In this document: one piece after another, positions 15,201-24,399 of the stretch | How the letters are laid out: the number at the start of each line of letters is the position of its first letter | Position numbering within the stretch: the first letter of the stretch is position 1 | From: Unio delphinus | Lineage: Eukaryota; Mollusca; Bivalvia; Unionida; Unionidae | Length of the DNA stretch: 64,000 nt | Direction: 5' to 3' | NCBI GenBank assembly: GCA_029339505.1 | Contig: JAQISU010000163.1 | Coordinates: 5,019,001-5,083,000 of the forward strand | Notes under the pieces: model-generated | What the model saw: only the letters and a program-made list of their open reading frames with translations | What the model was told of the DNA's origin: nothing | Database searches by the model: none | Translations under genes and position numbers: made by a program

Positions 15201-18200
15201 ATTTTAAATGGGTTGAATAATTTGTACATTTTGCCATCCTTTGGAAACAAAGCTTTGAATTATTCAAAGTGCTCAAAAGAGTTCCTATATAATGAACAAA
15301 ATTATTATTATGCTTATATAATGATAAAATATGCCTAACCAGTAAAAGAAAGTTATATTTTGTTTGGGTTACACTGATACACATTTATAGACGTATAGGT
15401 CTTGTGATTTTATGAGATGATTGTGCACATATACAATGATCTATGAAATATGCATGAAACACGAAATAGATTACAATTTATTTAATCATTTTTGCTTCCA
15501 TACTTCAGGGTGAGCGCAGGGTACCTCAAGTAGGCAAGTGCTGTGGTGAATGCCAAGCCATTGGTTGTGTGGTAGATGGCAAAGTATACAGGGTAAGTAC
15601 TTATAATTGACATGGAAGAGCTTCTCCTCAATAAACAAATTTTTCTCCAATATGTCTTTATAGGATTGAAAAAGTTTAGGGATGAGTTTAGTGTTTCTTA
15701 TCTTTTGTCAGATTTCATTGCACTGAAAAATGTCCAAAACTCATAGATAGTAAAACCACAATATTTTTTCTCTATGCATACATTTTTAAGCTGTCTTTAT
15801 ATGCATAAATACTGTGGAATATCATTCAATAGAACCTCAGGGCAAATATTTTTATATTGCTTTTTTTAATGGTGAGGAGGTTGATTCTAAATCTGTGTTA
15901 GCTACTCTAATGAATGAGAAAATATTGCCTCTTAAATTAAGTGATTTTGTATTACAGGTTTATGTCTTCTTATATTTTGTGACTGGGACATGTAATTGGT
16001 GGCAATTTCAGACAATAGCTTCTTAATATACTTGTTGACCTTAAAATAGATATTGATGAAATTATTCCCAATGCCACACTTATGGATATTATAAATGTTT
16101 ACTTGATTCAAAATGGTGAAGGACTCTCTAATCATCCAAAAATGATACAATACATTATAGCAGAATTGAGATTAAATGTAATTTCTCTTCATACTTGCAG
16201 AATGGAGAAGAGATTGTGTCCAGCCGTAATTGTTACAACAAGAGATGTGTTTATGATGTCATCCTGAAGAACTTCCTCATTTCTGAGACTCAGGTTGAAT
16301 GTGGCCGTATTGATACACTGCTGCCTTGCCAAGGGGTGAGTTTTAGAACAATGTTGCTATTCTACCAATGTTTTGAAAATACATAAGATGCTGTTGTTTA
16401 GACTCCAAGCTATTTTACCTGCCACTAATTTAATATGCTGTACTGATGATTTACCTACGATAATATCAAAGAAAGGAGTAAAATACATTTTTAACTTAAA
16501 ATATATATATGTTAAATTTCTAGTCATCAATATTTCAAACAATGAAACTACCTCCTAGTTGACTCCAACTAAAATGATTATCTCATTGTAAATTGTAAAT
16601 AACATTTAATGTACTTAAAGGAAATCAAATAAATATCAATTTTATGGAATTGGAAAGTGCAGTGGCTAGACTACTTATTGAACATCTCTTGTCCTAGTTA
16701 ATGTAGCCTTGTCTGGGTAGGTAATGGTTAACCACCTAAGGGGAGACAAATTGTTCCTACATACTTAGATCAAAATGCTATCTATGTTACCTTATATGTG
16801 TGGTAGAATATCATTACTATATTGATACTAACTGATGATACATCATTAACATAATTTGATTTACAGAGAACTTTGTGCTCTAATATTTCTACTTAGTCAT
16901 GTACAAATTATGCTTGATATCCTTAAATATAAATACTCTTAAACCCAACAAATAAAAAGGCACATAACAAATGAAACACAATACTAAATTGTAAAGACTT
17001 TAGGAAGAATCCGATATTACTCTTGTAAAGTCAATGCATATTTGTCTATAAATTCCCTTTGTTATTTGTAAAGTCAATGCATATTTGTCTATAAATTCCC
17101 TTTGTTATTTGTTCAGAATGAGACGAGTTATGATGCAACAGGATGCTGTATGAAATGTGTTCCAGCATGTAAGTTTTTGTCATTTCTCTTTTGTAGATTA
17201 ATGTTTACAGCAATGTATAAACTGCATAAAATTTTATGAATATAAATCTTTTTAACTAAAAACTTGATATCAGGTATTCAAAAAAAAATTCTCACAAAAA
17301 CTTGATATCAGGTATTCATTTTCCTGCATACACATTTTCACATATACAAATCAAGAAATATGTCATATGTATTCACATTATATGTAATATGTTGTGTATC
17401 ATTATAATCAACAGCAATGGACAAACACACATTATGCATATCAGTACTAACAATCTATCCAGTAACTTCTGCTTTGTACAGCAATAACTTAATGACTGAA
17501 GATGAATTTGTTTTTAGACAATTAAATCAGATATTTTATTCCAGATCAATTCATGATTTAAGAAATAAATATAGACCTTTAATCCACTATATAATGTTAT
17601 CAGCCATTAGGTGTAGCTTCTGTACATCTATTGTTGCTATATAATGTTATCAGCCATTAGGTGTACCTTCTGTACATCTATTGTTGCTATATAATGTTAT
17701 CAGCCATTAGGTGTAGCTTCTGTACATCTGTTGTTGCTATATAATGTTATCAGCCATTAGGTGTACCTTCTGTACATCTATTGTTGCTGTATAATGTTAT
17801 CAGCCATTAGGTGTAGCTTCTGTACATCTATTGCTGCTATATAATGTTATCAGCCATTAGGTGTACCTTCTGTACATCTATTGTTGCTATATAATGTTAT
17901 CAGCCATTAGGTGTACCTTCTGTACATCTATTGTTGCTATAGCCATCTATTGTCCTAGAAGATTTTGTTGTTAAACACCCTGACATACAAGGCGATACAA
18001 AAAGTACCATGTTTGCTTCTAATTTGAATGAGTTTGTATATGTGTGTATGTATGCATGTGTGTGTGGACTTGAAAGTTGGGTGTGAATGTACATGATATT
18101 CAACATTATATTAATAAAAACACAATTTTAATTGTAGCACTCCTTCCAGCCCACTCCAATGCTTCTAGTACTTGTTCAGAATGCTCACCACGCCTTGTGT

Positions 18201-18478
18201 TTGGTCAGCCACAGCGGTCTGTTGGGTACTTCAGAGTTAGCGATAATGGAGAACTGTGCCAGAACCTTGACATAATTGGAGACCTCAAAGAATGCTCAGG
18301 ATATTGCGGCTCTCAATCCTCATACACAAGCTTGATGCAAGGATTCAACAGCATGTGCCAGTGCTGCAGGCCAACAACGACAATCACGAAGACAATAAAA
18401 CTCACATGTGCGAGTGGACGCACAATAAGCAAGACATACTCTGTGCCGGAATCATGCGGCTGTGGTGTATGCACGTGA
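131..18478 (+). CDS. Mucin/hemolectin-like secreted glycoprotein, 3' half (19 exons)
   Basis: The gene model joins 19 exons (131-277, 1373-1523, 1979-2077, 3557-3847, 4408-4601, 5339-5434, 6085-6235, 6944-7093, 7343-7636, 9012-9086, 9575-9784, 11030-11076, 11664-11718, 13336-13457, 15027-15137, 15509-15592, 16201-16335, 17117-17168, 18138-18478). Every border is AG/GT and the phases agree throughout, giving 934 residues up to a TGA. Domain order is F5/8C end, P/T linker, WxxW, TIL, VWC, LDLa, P/T linker, WxxW, P/T linker, VWC-like modules and C-terminal cystine knot. Proteins of this layout (gel-forming mucins, VWF, hemocytin/hemolectin, SCO-spondin) are secreted, disulphide-linked multimers acting in mucus, clotting or matrix. 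The 5' part, with VWD/C8 domains expected, lies outside the window. Gene identity beyond the family is not claimed. Confidence 0.85.
1373..1523 (+). CDS. Exon: F5/8 type C domain, end
   Basis: Continues the discoidin fold: F-x-GN-x-D near the start, HWF, then LRIIPQSW and MRLEIHGC, the usual closing strand and cysteine. Acceptor ends at 1372, donor GT at 1524, ends in phase 1. Confidence 0.85.
1590..1890. repeat. Intronic minisatellite, unit about 41 bp
   Basis: Five to seven imperfect copies of a unit built on 'gtcttgtgaactgatgat' plus 'tacagtgtttcaaaagatag' fill the intron between exons 1373-1523 and 1979-2077. One frame on the - strand stays open for 111 codons only because the unit lacks stops there; it is not a gene. 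Confidence 0.9.
1979..2077 (+). CDS. Exon: Pro/Thr-rich linker
   Basis: Encodes a P/T/A-rich stretch (TAAPPMITGQTPTATPAI and following), a likely O-glycosylated mucin spacer between the discoidin and WxxW domains. Phase 1 to phase 1, so the exon could be skipped without changing the frame. Confidence 0.75.
2100..3540. other. Long intron, no feature recognised
   Basis: AT-rich intron between the linker exon and the first WxxW exon. A short (CA)n-like tract lies near 2355-2375. I see no gene or mobile element. Confidence 0.6.
3557..3847 (+). CDS. Exon: first WxxW domain
   Basis: One exon codes a complete WxxW module: C-I-E-W-D-R-W near the start, an acidic GDFEL segment, C-x-x-P, an IQCVRA strand, a cysteine-bearing GFSCLNADQ segment and a YEYKVRLGC closing strand. 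WxxW domains occur in MUC2, MUC5 and CILP, where the tryptophan motif is a C-mannosylation site. Phase 1 to phase 1. Confidence 0.85.
4408..4601 (+). CDS. Exon: P/T linker plus TIL-like module
   Basis: A short P/T stretch is followed by CPASCPLGQYCDGVKC, the second half of a trypsin-inhibitor-like (TIL) module, then C-x-C and G-K-V-I, the usual step into a VWC module. Donor GT at 4602; ends in phase 0. Confidence 0.8.
4699..4862. repeat. Intronic minisatellite, about 35-bp unit
   Basis: Five imperfect copies built on 'ggcacatatgtga' followed by 'ctttatgctatg' lie just after the TIL exon. Each unit contains the palindrome CACATATGTG. Confidence 0.85.
5192..5352 (+). repeat. Triplicated splice acceptor with exon start
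   Basis: A ~66-bp segment holding a pyrimidine tract, 'tttcaatag', the first 14 bases of the VWC exon and a GTAAGT occurs three times in a row. The first copy has lost its AG (it reads TTG). The second keeps acceptor and donor and defines a 27-base, in-frame potential micro-exon at 5270-5296. The third is the acceptor of the annotated exon. Confidence 0.8.
5339..5434 (+). CDS. Exon: VWC-like module
   Basis: 32 codons reading G-F-F-T-E-N-x-D-C-A-T-C-T-C and then C-E-P-x-x-C-P-A-C, a compact von Willebrand type C module. Phase 0 at both ends; acceptor AG at 5337-5338. Confidence 0.8.
6085..6235 (+). CDS. Exon: LDL-receptor class A repeat
   Basis: After a C-x-C-x-x-C lead-in the exon codes a standard LDLa repeat: F-R-C-G-N-G-x-C-I-P, L-C-D-G-x-x-D-C, and an acidic D-D-E-K-E-C. 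These are the calcium cage and disulphide positions of the family. LDLa next to TIL and VWC modules is typical of SCO-spondin and hemolectin-like proteins. Ends in phase 1. Confidence 0.9.
6204..6284 (+). repeat. Duplicated exon end with second splice donor
   Basis: The last ~35 bases of the LDLa exon and its GTAAGT donor are tandemly repeated. Use of the second donor (GT at 6278) would add 42 bases, 14 codons without a stop, repeating the acidic LDLa tail. Confidence 0.85.
6944..7093 (+). CDS. Exon: Pro/Thr-rich linker 2
   Basis: P/T-rich spacer (for example PTPPTTKQHH) between the LDLa repeat and the second WxxW domain. Acceptor CAG at 6941-6943, donor GT at 7094, phase 1 to 1. Confidence 0.75.
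7343..7636 (+). CDS. Exon: second WxxW domain
   Basis: One exon carries W-S-D-W-I-N-R-D-x-P, then GDGDVEVMS, a central IECVTT strand, GFLCNNND and YKVRYYCEC. This is closer to the WxxW consensus than the 3557-3847 copy and the single-exon, phase 1-1 structure is the same, which points to exon duplication. Confidence 0.88.
7640..9000. other. Long intron with a small 15-bp tandem repeat
   Basis: AT-rich intron. At 8587-8634 a unit 'agtgacagggaaatg' occurs three times; 'atgtaacact' occurs three times at 8489-8520. I see no gene. Confidence 0.6.
9012..9086 (+). CDS. Exon: short P/T/A linker
   Basis: 25 codons rich in P, T, A and M between the second WxxW domain and the C-terminal cysteine-rich modules. 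AG at 9010-9011, GT at 9087, phase 1 to 1. Confidence 0.65.
9575..9784 (+). CDS. Exon: cysteine-rich mucin C-terminal module
   Basis: About 70 residues with CC near the middle and the closing EECCPTYKC, the hallmark of VWC-like segments that follow the D4 region of mucins and VWF. Phase 1 to 1. Confidence 0.8.
9790..11020. other. Long intron, no feature recognised
   Basis: AT-rich, no open frame or mobile element that I can support. Confidence 0.6.
11030..11076 (+). CDS. Exon: CPPTCPP module
   Basis: A very short exon (47 bases) coding CPPTCPPMVKPQC, which continues the cysteine-rich module of 9575-9784. Phase 1 to 0, matching its neighbours. Confidence 0.7.
11146..11385. repeat. Tandem duplication of about 120 bp in intron
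   Basis: Two diverged copies share 'tatatcccaga', 'aaatgtact' and 'gatttctgaaaatt' in the same order with similar spacing. Confidence 0.7.
11664..11718 (+). CDS. Exon: cysteine-rich segment
   Basis: 55 bases coding GYEAVEIQVDCNCTQNAC, which fits the end of a mucin/VWF VWC-like module. AG at 11662-11663, GT at 11719, phase 0 to 1. Confidence 0.7.
11950..12250. repeat. Intronic minisatellite, 57-60 bp unit
   Basis: Five copies of a unit with 'ggatgaggagggtaattgta' and 'cagttgtattggtccttcat', 57 or 60 bp long. Because these lengths are multiples of three, frames on both strands stay open for about 120 codons; these are repeat artefacts. Confidence 0.92.
12990..13215. repeat. Intronic minisatellite, 26-bp unit
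   Basis: About eight copies of 'tttttgtaagcattgctatg' plus 'acacag' upstream of exon 13336-13457. Every unit holds a GTAAGC, which resembles a splice donor. Confidence 0.9.
13336..13457 (+). CDS. Exon: P-rich linker and start of VWC/C-terminal block
   Basis: PTPEPTPAPNPVC leads into a short beta-type stretch ending at the VWC exon 15027. AG at 13334-13335, GT at 13458, phase 1 to 0. Confidence 0.72.
13460..15020. other. Long intron, no feature recognised
   Basis: AT-rich intron without supported features. Confidence 0.6.
15027..15137 (+). CDS. Exon: VWC module, first half
   Basis: 37 codons with GDTWSDGLCKSCQC and C-P-A-C, the canonical W-x-D-x-C-x-x-C-x-C start of a von Willebrand type C module. 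Phase 0 at both ends. Confidence 0.85.
15509..15592 (+). CDS. Exon: VWC module, second half
   Basis: 28 codons with GKCCGEC, the closing CC-x-x-C of the VWC module, then C-V-V-D-G-K-V-Y-R, which starts the next cysteine-rich unit. Confidence 0.85.
16201..16335 (+). CDS. Exon: mucin/VWF C-terminal segment before the knot
   Basis: 45 codons (NGEEI, NCYNKRCVYDV, VECGRIDTLLPCQG) matching the segment that precedes the cystine knot in VWF and gel-forming mucins. Phase 0 at both ends. Confidence 0.8.
17117..17168 (+). CDS. Exon: GCCMKC segment
   Basis: A 52-base exon coding a YDATGCCMKC stretch, the usual CC-x-x-C just before the cystine knot. Ends in phase 1, matching the last exon. Confidence 0.78.
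17590..17940. repeat. Intronic minisatellite, 49-50 bp unit
   Basis: Seven copies of 'tataatgttatcagccatta' followed by 'ggtgta(g/c)cttctgtacatc' lie in the last intron. Confidence 0.93.
18138..18478 (+). CDS. Last exon: C-terminal cystine knot (CTCK)
   Basis: About 113 codons. After a short linker come C-S-E-C, C-S-G-Y-C, C-Q-C-C and a terminal C-G-C-G-V-C, the spacing of the CT-type cystine knot that dimerises mucins and VWF. TGA at 18476-18478. Acceptor TAG ends at 18137. Confidence 0.88.
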
Positions 18479-18667
18479 TGAAAGGAACTTCTCACAAACT
18501 AAACACAAACTCTAAATGATGACCTGCCGGTGTGGACATATGATTCCTCATGAATGTACAACTATTTTAGTTTTGCATTAAATTGTTGACTGTTAAATGT
18601 TATGAAAAAGTGCTATTTATTTTTAATGTATCTTATTCAGATTATGTCTACATTTAAATGGTTAGAA

Positions 18668-18673
18668 AATAAA
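18668..18673 (+). terminator. Polyadenylation signal AATAAA of the mucin-like gene
   Basis: AATAAA sits 190 bases after the stop codon, with no closer perfect signal, so it is the likely 3' end signal. Confidence 0.65.
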
Positions 18674-18699
18674 CAAGCATGCAAGAATATTATTAGTTT

Positions 18700-21280
18700 T
18701 GTTTTCTCTTGTAACTTGTAAAATATTTCTTATCAATGATAACAAGAAAAGGAGTAATGGATAAATGGACATAGTGCTAGGCACAATGTTATGACTTTGT
18801 AGTCATAAACTAACAGAAAAGCAAATCCAACAGGTTTTGTAAAATTCAATATTGATTCTTTCAGCTATAAAATTAAACAGTTATAGGCACTTACCACATT
18901 GTGAATTAAACCTACTAAATTTTCTATCAGAAGTATAAAAAATAATATACAGATGAATTTTCGGTCTTGAATATACTGATATTCCAGTAGTGTTCATGCA
19001 CCACAATTATATAATTTGGAATGTCTTTGAATTAATTCAGAATAATTGTGTTTTATTCCAAATTATATTTGAACACTTTGTAATTCCAATGAATAATTTG
19101 AATAAATAATTACTCTCAGATTATATCTGAACATAAGTACAAGTTATTCCACAAAGACTGATATTAAAAAGGATGAATAATTATTTGTTTGTCTTCTAAA
19201 TATAGACTGTCACCAGACTTAAAACACTACAAAATGCTTTGAACAATGAAAATTTCTTTTCAAATTCATAAACAAGGTTAGGTCGGTTTAATTAAAATTT
19301 AGCAAACAACCTAACAAATATTCATGTGAACCATATTTTTTTTGTATGGAAAAAAATTGACCTGAATTCAGAAGTAAAGCCATTATTTACAAATGATCGT
19401 TACCTTTAAGTATAATCTACTATCACGGACAAAAGCTGGCTAGATATTTAATATGTTGTTCACAAATGAACCTTACAATCTACAATAATGGGTAAACGCT
19501 AAACACAAAATATAGATATATGTGATTGTAGTTTATTTTTTACAGTGTGTGATCACATCAAGTTACACTAATCTGCTAGCAAACATATCTTAGAAACTGA
19601 GATTTCTGTAGAAGTTAAAAGAGTAGAAAGTGAAGTATTGATCACAGTGATATAGTTTCATACGAGTACTGTAATGACAAAATTAATACATACCGCTAAT
19701 AACTAATAGTGCCCTTTGTATAGAGAGTAACTGTAGTAGTCTGCATGATTAATTGATGCATTAAATTATTTAGTTAGGTAATCATCCCATCACATGAATG
19801 TCTAACAATTGGAATGCTTAGTAGGGGAACTGACATTTTCTGTGGAAACTTTGTAAATATTATCATCAGATTTGATGTATACTGTATGAATATGGCTTGT
19901 ATAACGTAATACAACTATACATGACATGATACAGGAAATTCCATCAGAGAACCGGTGTTGAGAAATGATATTGTCTGTGTCAGAATGATAATGAGTTGTT
20001 TTATTTATAAATCTACTTTCAAATGCTAGCCATGAACTCAACAGGCATTTGGGACTCTTTTTATGCACATCAAATACAAACTGATAAACAAAATCTCAGA
20101 TGGTGTTTATTATGCACAACAAATACAAACTGATACACAGAATCTCAGATGGTTTCTTTTATGCACAACAAATACAAACTGATAAACATAATCTCAGATG
20201 GGTGAGGATTTAAGACTGACCATATAAAACGTGTTAAATAAAGTCCATCTTTGTGAACCTTGGTGAGCAAAAGATGGACATTATTAAATGAGTTTCATAA
20301 ATACAATATTTAGTCATTGTCAATTTGAGATAATCTATATATCTGCAATTAGAACTACATGGTCTTAAAGTAATAAATAAGCCAACAGAATTTTAATAAG
20401 AACATGCAGCAAAGAGAATAAAATAACAAAATGTCTAAAACGTTTTATTACCAGTTCAAATGAATAGAGGTAGAATTAAATTCCAGTGGTATTCCTAATA
20501 ATATCCAACACTAATAGCTTGATGTGCCTGTTGTCATGATTATTTTAATGTAACAATGGACTGGAATGTGATGATGTGCCAACAGTATTTTGATGAATCA
20601 AAATAATATAAACCAAGATAAATTTGTCTGTCCAGAGATATTATTGAACATTTTGTGATTCGAGAGAATAATTGAATAAATATATTCATAAATACATGGA
20701 CATAGCTCAAATACAAAATACTGAACACAACAATAATATTGATTCTGATTCAAGATCCCACAGTACAAATTAGTAATATCTCAGATTAACAAGATTATAA
20801 AGTCCTCGACTTTACCTAGGTCACAATTAACAATTTATATTTTTAGAAACTATTACTTAATCCTGCCATTGATCTTGGCCAAAAATGTATTGTACACTCA
20901 TACAAAATTTTCTAGTGGACCGAATTATTTACATACTATATTGCAAAGTTGTCATTTCATTCCACAAAACAATCATTTACAATAAACAACATTACAAAAT
21001 GTTAAACAATACTTGAAGAATTTCACAATGTTCTTTGTCCCATCAACTTGTTTTTCAATAATATTGATGTGTTATTAATATACAGAACAATACTTTAAAA
21101 GGACCATTGTGTAATGAAAGCAAACATGAAGAGTGTTTATATGAAATAACATTCAAAAGCACAGCCATCTGTTCATTACATCTTTAGCAGCTACTAGTCT
21201 TCTAATTACAAACCATTATAACTGTTCATCAGATTAGATATTTGGTGTTTTTACCATGTATTTGTTTTGCATATAATTTT
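18700..21280. other. Intergenic AT-rich stretch
   Basis: I see no gene. A three-copy ~60-bp repeat ('gcacaacaaatacaaactga' and 'taatctcagatgg') lies at 20060-20205, and a small inverted repeat of 'ataatttggaat' at about 19010-19068. Confidence 0.6.
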
Positions 21281-21369
21281 ATTTGTTGGAGTTGAAAGTG
21301 TGAAACAGTGTTATTTACACTATCCGGTTGAGTGAAAGTGTCAAACAGTGTTTATTTCAATATCTTCTA

Positions 21370-22766
21370 CAGTTGAAAGTATTGATTGGACTATTTTGCA
21401 GTATTTGGTGCAGTTTAATGTGTTGAATGGTGTATTTTGCAATATTTGGTGCAGTTTAATGTGTTGAATGGTGTATTTTGCTTTTTTATTGCAGTATAAT
21501 GTGTTGAATGGTGTATTTTGCAGTATTTGGTGCAGTTGAAAATGTTGAATGGTGTATTTTGCAGTATTTGGTGCAGTTTAATATGTTGAATGGTGTATTT
21601 TTCAGTATTTGGTGCAGTTTAATGTGTTGAATGGTGTATTTTGCTTTTTTATTGCAGTATAATGTGTTGAATGGTGTATTTTGCAGTGTTTGGTGCAGTT
21701 GAAAGTGTTAAATGGTGTATTTTGCAGTATTTGGTGCAGTTTAATGTGTTGAATGGTGTATTTTGCAATATTTGGTGCAGTTTAATGTGTTGAATGGTGT
21801 ATTTTGCTTTTTTATTGCAGTATAATGTGTTGAATGGTGTATTTTGCAGTGTTTGGTGCAGTTGAAAGTGTTAAATGGTGTATTTTGCAGTATTTGGTGC
21901 AGTTTAATGTGTTGAATGGTGTATTTTGCAATATTTGGTGCAGTTTAATGTGTTGAATGGTGTATTTTGCTTTTTTATTGCAGTATAATGCGTTGAATGG
22001 TGTATTTTGCAGTGTTTGGTGCAGTTGAAAGTGTTAAATGGTGTATTTTGCAGTATTTGGTGCAGTTTAATGTGTTGAATGGTGTATTTTGCAATATTTG
22101 GTGCAGTTTAATGTGTTGAATGGTGTATTTTGCTTTTTTATTGCAGTATAATGTGTTGAATGGTGTATTTTGCAGTATTTGGTGCAGTTTAATGTGTTGA
22201 ATGGTGTATTTTGCAATATTTGGTGCAGTTTAATGTGTTGAATGGTGTATTTTGCTTTTTTATTGCAGTATAATGTGTTGAATGGTGTATTTTGCAGTGT
22301 TTGGTGCAGTTGAAAGTGTTAAATGGTGTATTTTGCAGTATTTGGTGCAGTTTAATATGTTGAATGGTGTATTTTTCAGTATTTGGTGCAGTTTAATGTG
22401 TTGAATGGTGTATTTTGCAGTATTTGGTGCAGTATAATGTGTTGAATGGTGTATTTTGCTTTTTTATTGCAGTATGATGTGTTGAATGGTGTATTTTGCA
22501 GTATTTGGTGCAGTTGAAAATGTTGAATGGTGTATTTTGCAGTATTTGGTGCAGTTTAATATGTTGAATGGTGTATTTTGCAGTGTTTGGTGCAGTATAA
22601 TGTGTTGAATGGTGTATTTTGCAGTATTTGGTGCAGTATAATGTGTTGAATGGTGTATTTTGCTTTTTTATTGCAGTATAATGTGTTGAATGGTGTATTT
22701 TGCAGTATTTGGTGCAGTTGAAAATGTTGAATGGTGTATTTTGCAGTATTTGGTGCAGTTGAAAGT
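21370..22766. repeat. Higher-order minisatellite array
   Basis: About 1.4 kb of ~39-bp units built on 'gttgaatggtgtattttgca' and 'gtatttggtgcagt'. Variant units containing 'ttttttattgcag' recur about every 163 bp through the middle of the array, so the array has a four-unit higher-order period. It ends abruptly inside the LINE reverse-transcriptase sequence at 22,767. Confidence 0.92.
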
Positions 22767-24395
22767 AGATGGTCCCACGTTCTTTTCGGTATCCACACTG
22801 ACTTTCTATTAGTATTCCCTGGTTAAGGTGAGTAGTGAAGCGATTCACTAGGATTCCGGCAAGTATCATTCCTGCAATTGAAAGCAAGGATATACCCCGG
22901 TGCTTTTCTCAGGATATGCAGTTCCCTTTGCGCTTATACAGGTGAATTATGGAAGCGTCTTTGAATTCCTTGGGAATCGTCTCTTGTTGCCACATCTGTG
23001 GAAACAGTTGTTGGAGCTTTTCTATCAGGGTTGTGCACCCTTCCTTGTAGACATCGGCTGGGATGTCAAAGTGTTCAGCCCATCGTTGAAGATCCATCTC
23101 TTTGTTCGTAATTAGTTTATTCCCGTCTGCGCCAAAAACGGGGTATGATTCAGAGGATGTAAATCCATATTTTTCTTTAAGGGCATTGAATAAGTTCGTT
23201 ATGTCATGCTGGTCTGCGTAGCACTGGATCTCATCAGCTTTGTGGCTCAACCATGTGTCTTGCTCCACAGTCCTGCGTATATTTTTGTACGTATCATTCC
23301 AAGAGGTGGTCTTGTGATTGTTGAGATTAGTTTGAAGGTTGCGGTGTTTCTCATCATGCAACTGCTTGATCTTGTCTCATTTCTCATCAGACCAGTCTTG
23401 ATGCTTTCTGGTTTAGGGTCCTAGGATTTCCGAAGCTGTTTTGTCAACCAGTTTTCTGAATGCCGCCTAGTCGGTCTCCATATTCTGATTATCGAGAGGG
23501 GTGGATTTCAGACGTTCTTCCTGTGCATTCACGACAGCCTGTTTGTTGGTACTGGATCATTTCAGCTTGGTGATGCTTAGTCGTTTTTGAACCTTCTTTC
23601 CCTGTTGGTGCCGTTACGGCTCTGTGATAATGAGGTGGTGGTCTGAACAGCAGTCTGTGCCTCACAAAGATTTGGTCACACTCACATTTTGCCTGACCCT
23701 CTTCCTGATAATGTCATATTCGATGAGGTGTCAGTGCTTAATGCGAAGATGCATCCTGACGTCGAGTTTCGGATAGGGAGGCGAAGACTGTTTTGGTATT
23801 CAGCTGTTCATATTCAGTGCAAGTCTGGAGTAAAAGAGACTATTGCAATAACAGCGACCCACTCCATGCTTTCATTGCACTCCATCCCAAGCAACGTAAT
23901 CACAGCCTGCTCATGCATTGAATTCGTCATGAATGACGAACTCATCTGCCTTTGAAACGTCAGAAATGACTGAGTGAAGATCCTCATAGACCTTGACCTT
24001 CACTTCATCTGGGTTGGTCTTGGTTGGAGCATATCTACTGATGATTATAAGGTGCTTTCTTCAGACAAGAAGGGAAGTTTCATGGTAATTAGTCTGTCGT
24101 TTACTCCCTGTAGAGGTTAAACAATTTTGTCAGTCAGTGCTGTCTTTGCTGCAAAGCCGACACATTGCTTACGGTGCTCTTACTTCCTCGGTTGTTCCAA
24201 AAGAATGTGTATCTGGAACCATTTCACAGAGTTTGCCTTTTCCTTCCAGCTCATCTCGTTTAAAGCAACAATGTTCACGTTGTATCTGGCGAAAACCTTT
24301 CATATTAGGTAATAGGGCGATTCCCTCTCTCCGGTCCTTCCGCAACGGCTCTGCACAGTAAGGTGCGCACATTCCATGCGCCAAGTGTGAGAGGA
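22767..24395 (-). mobile_element. Degenerate LINE (endonuclease plus reverse transcriptase)
   Basis: On the - strand the fragments read in LINE order. Endonuclease-like pieces lie at 24395 to ~23600 (NVRTLL, VGFAAKTALTDK, GVNDRLITMKLP). A linker follows at 23600-23400. Reverse-transcriptase N-terminal pieces lie at 23361-22767, with ETIPKEFKDASIIHLYKRKG, LSIAGMILAGILVNR and SQCGYRKERGT. Frames shift and stops occur throughout, so it is dead. The catalytic FADD part of RT is missing because the minisatellite begins right after the RKERGT motif. This is the LINE type often mis-predicted as 'craniofacial development protein 2-like'; the clade is not assigned. Confidence 0.85.
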
Positions 24396-24399
24396 ACGA

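Noticed and set aside
22393..22887. 164-codon - strand frame with repeated NTPFN words
   Set aside because: Chimera of LINE RT (first ~40 codons) and minisatellite; not a gene.
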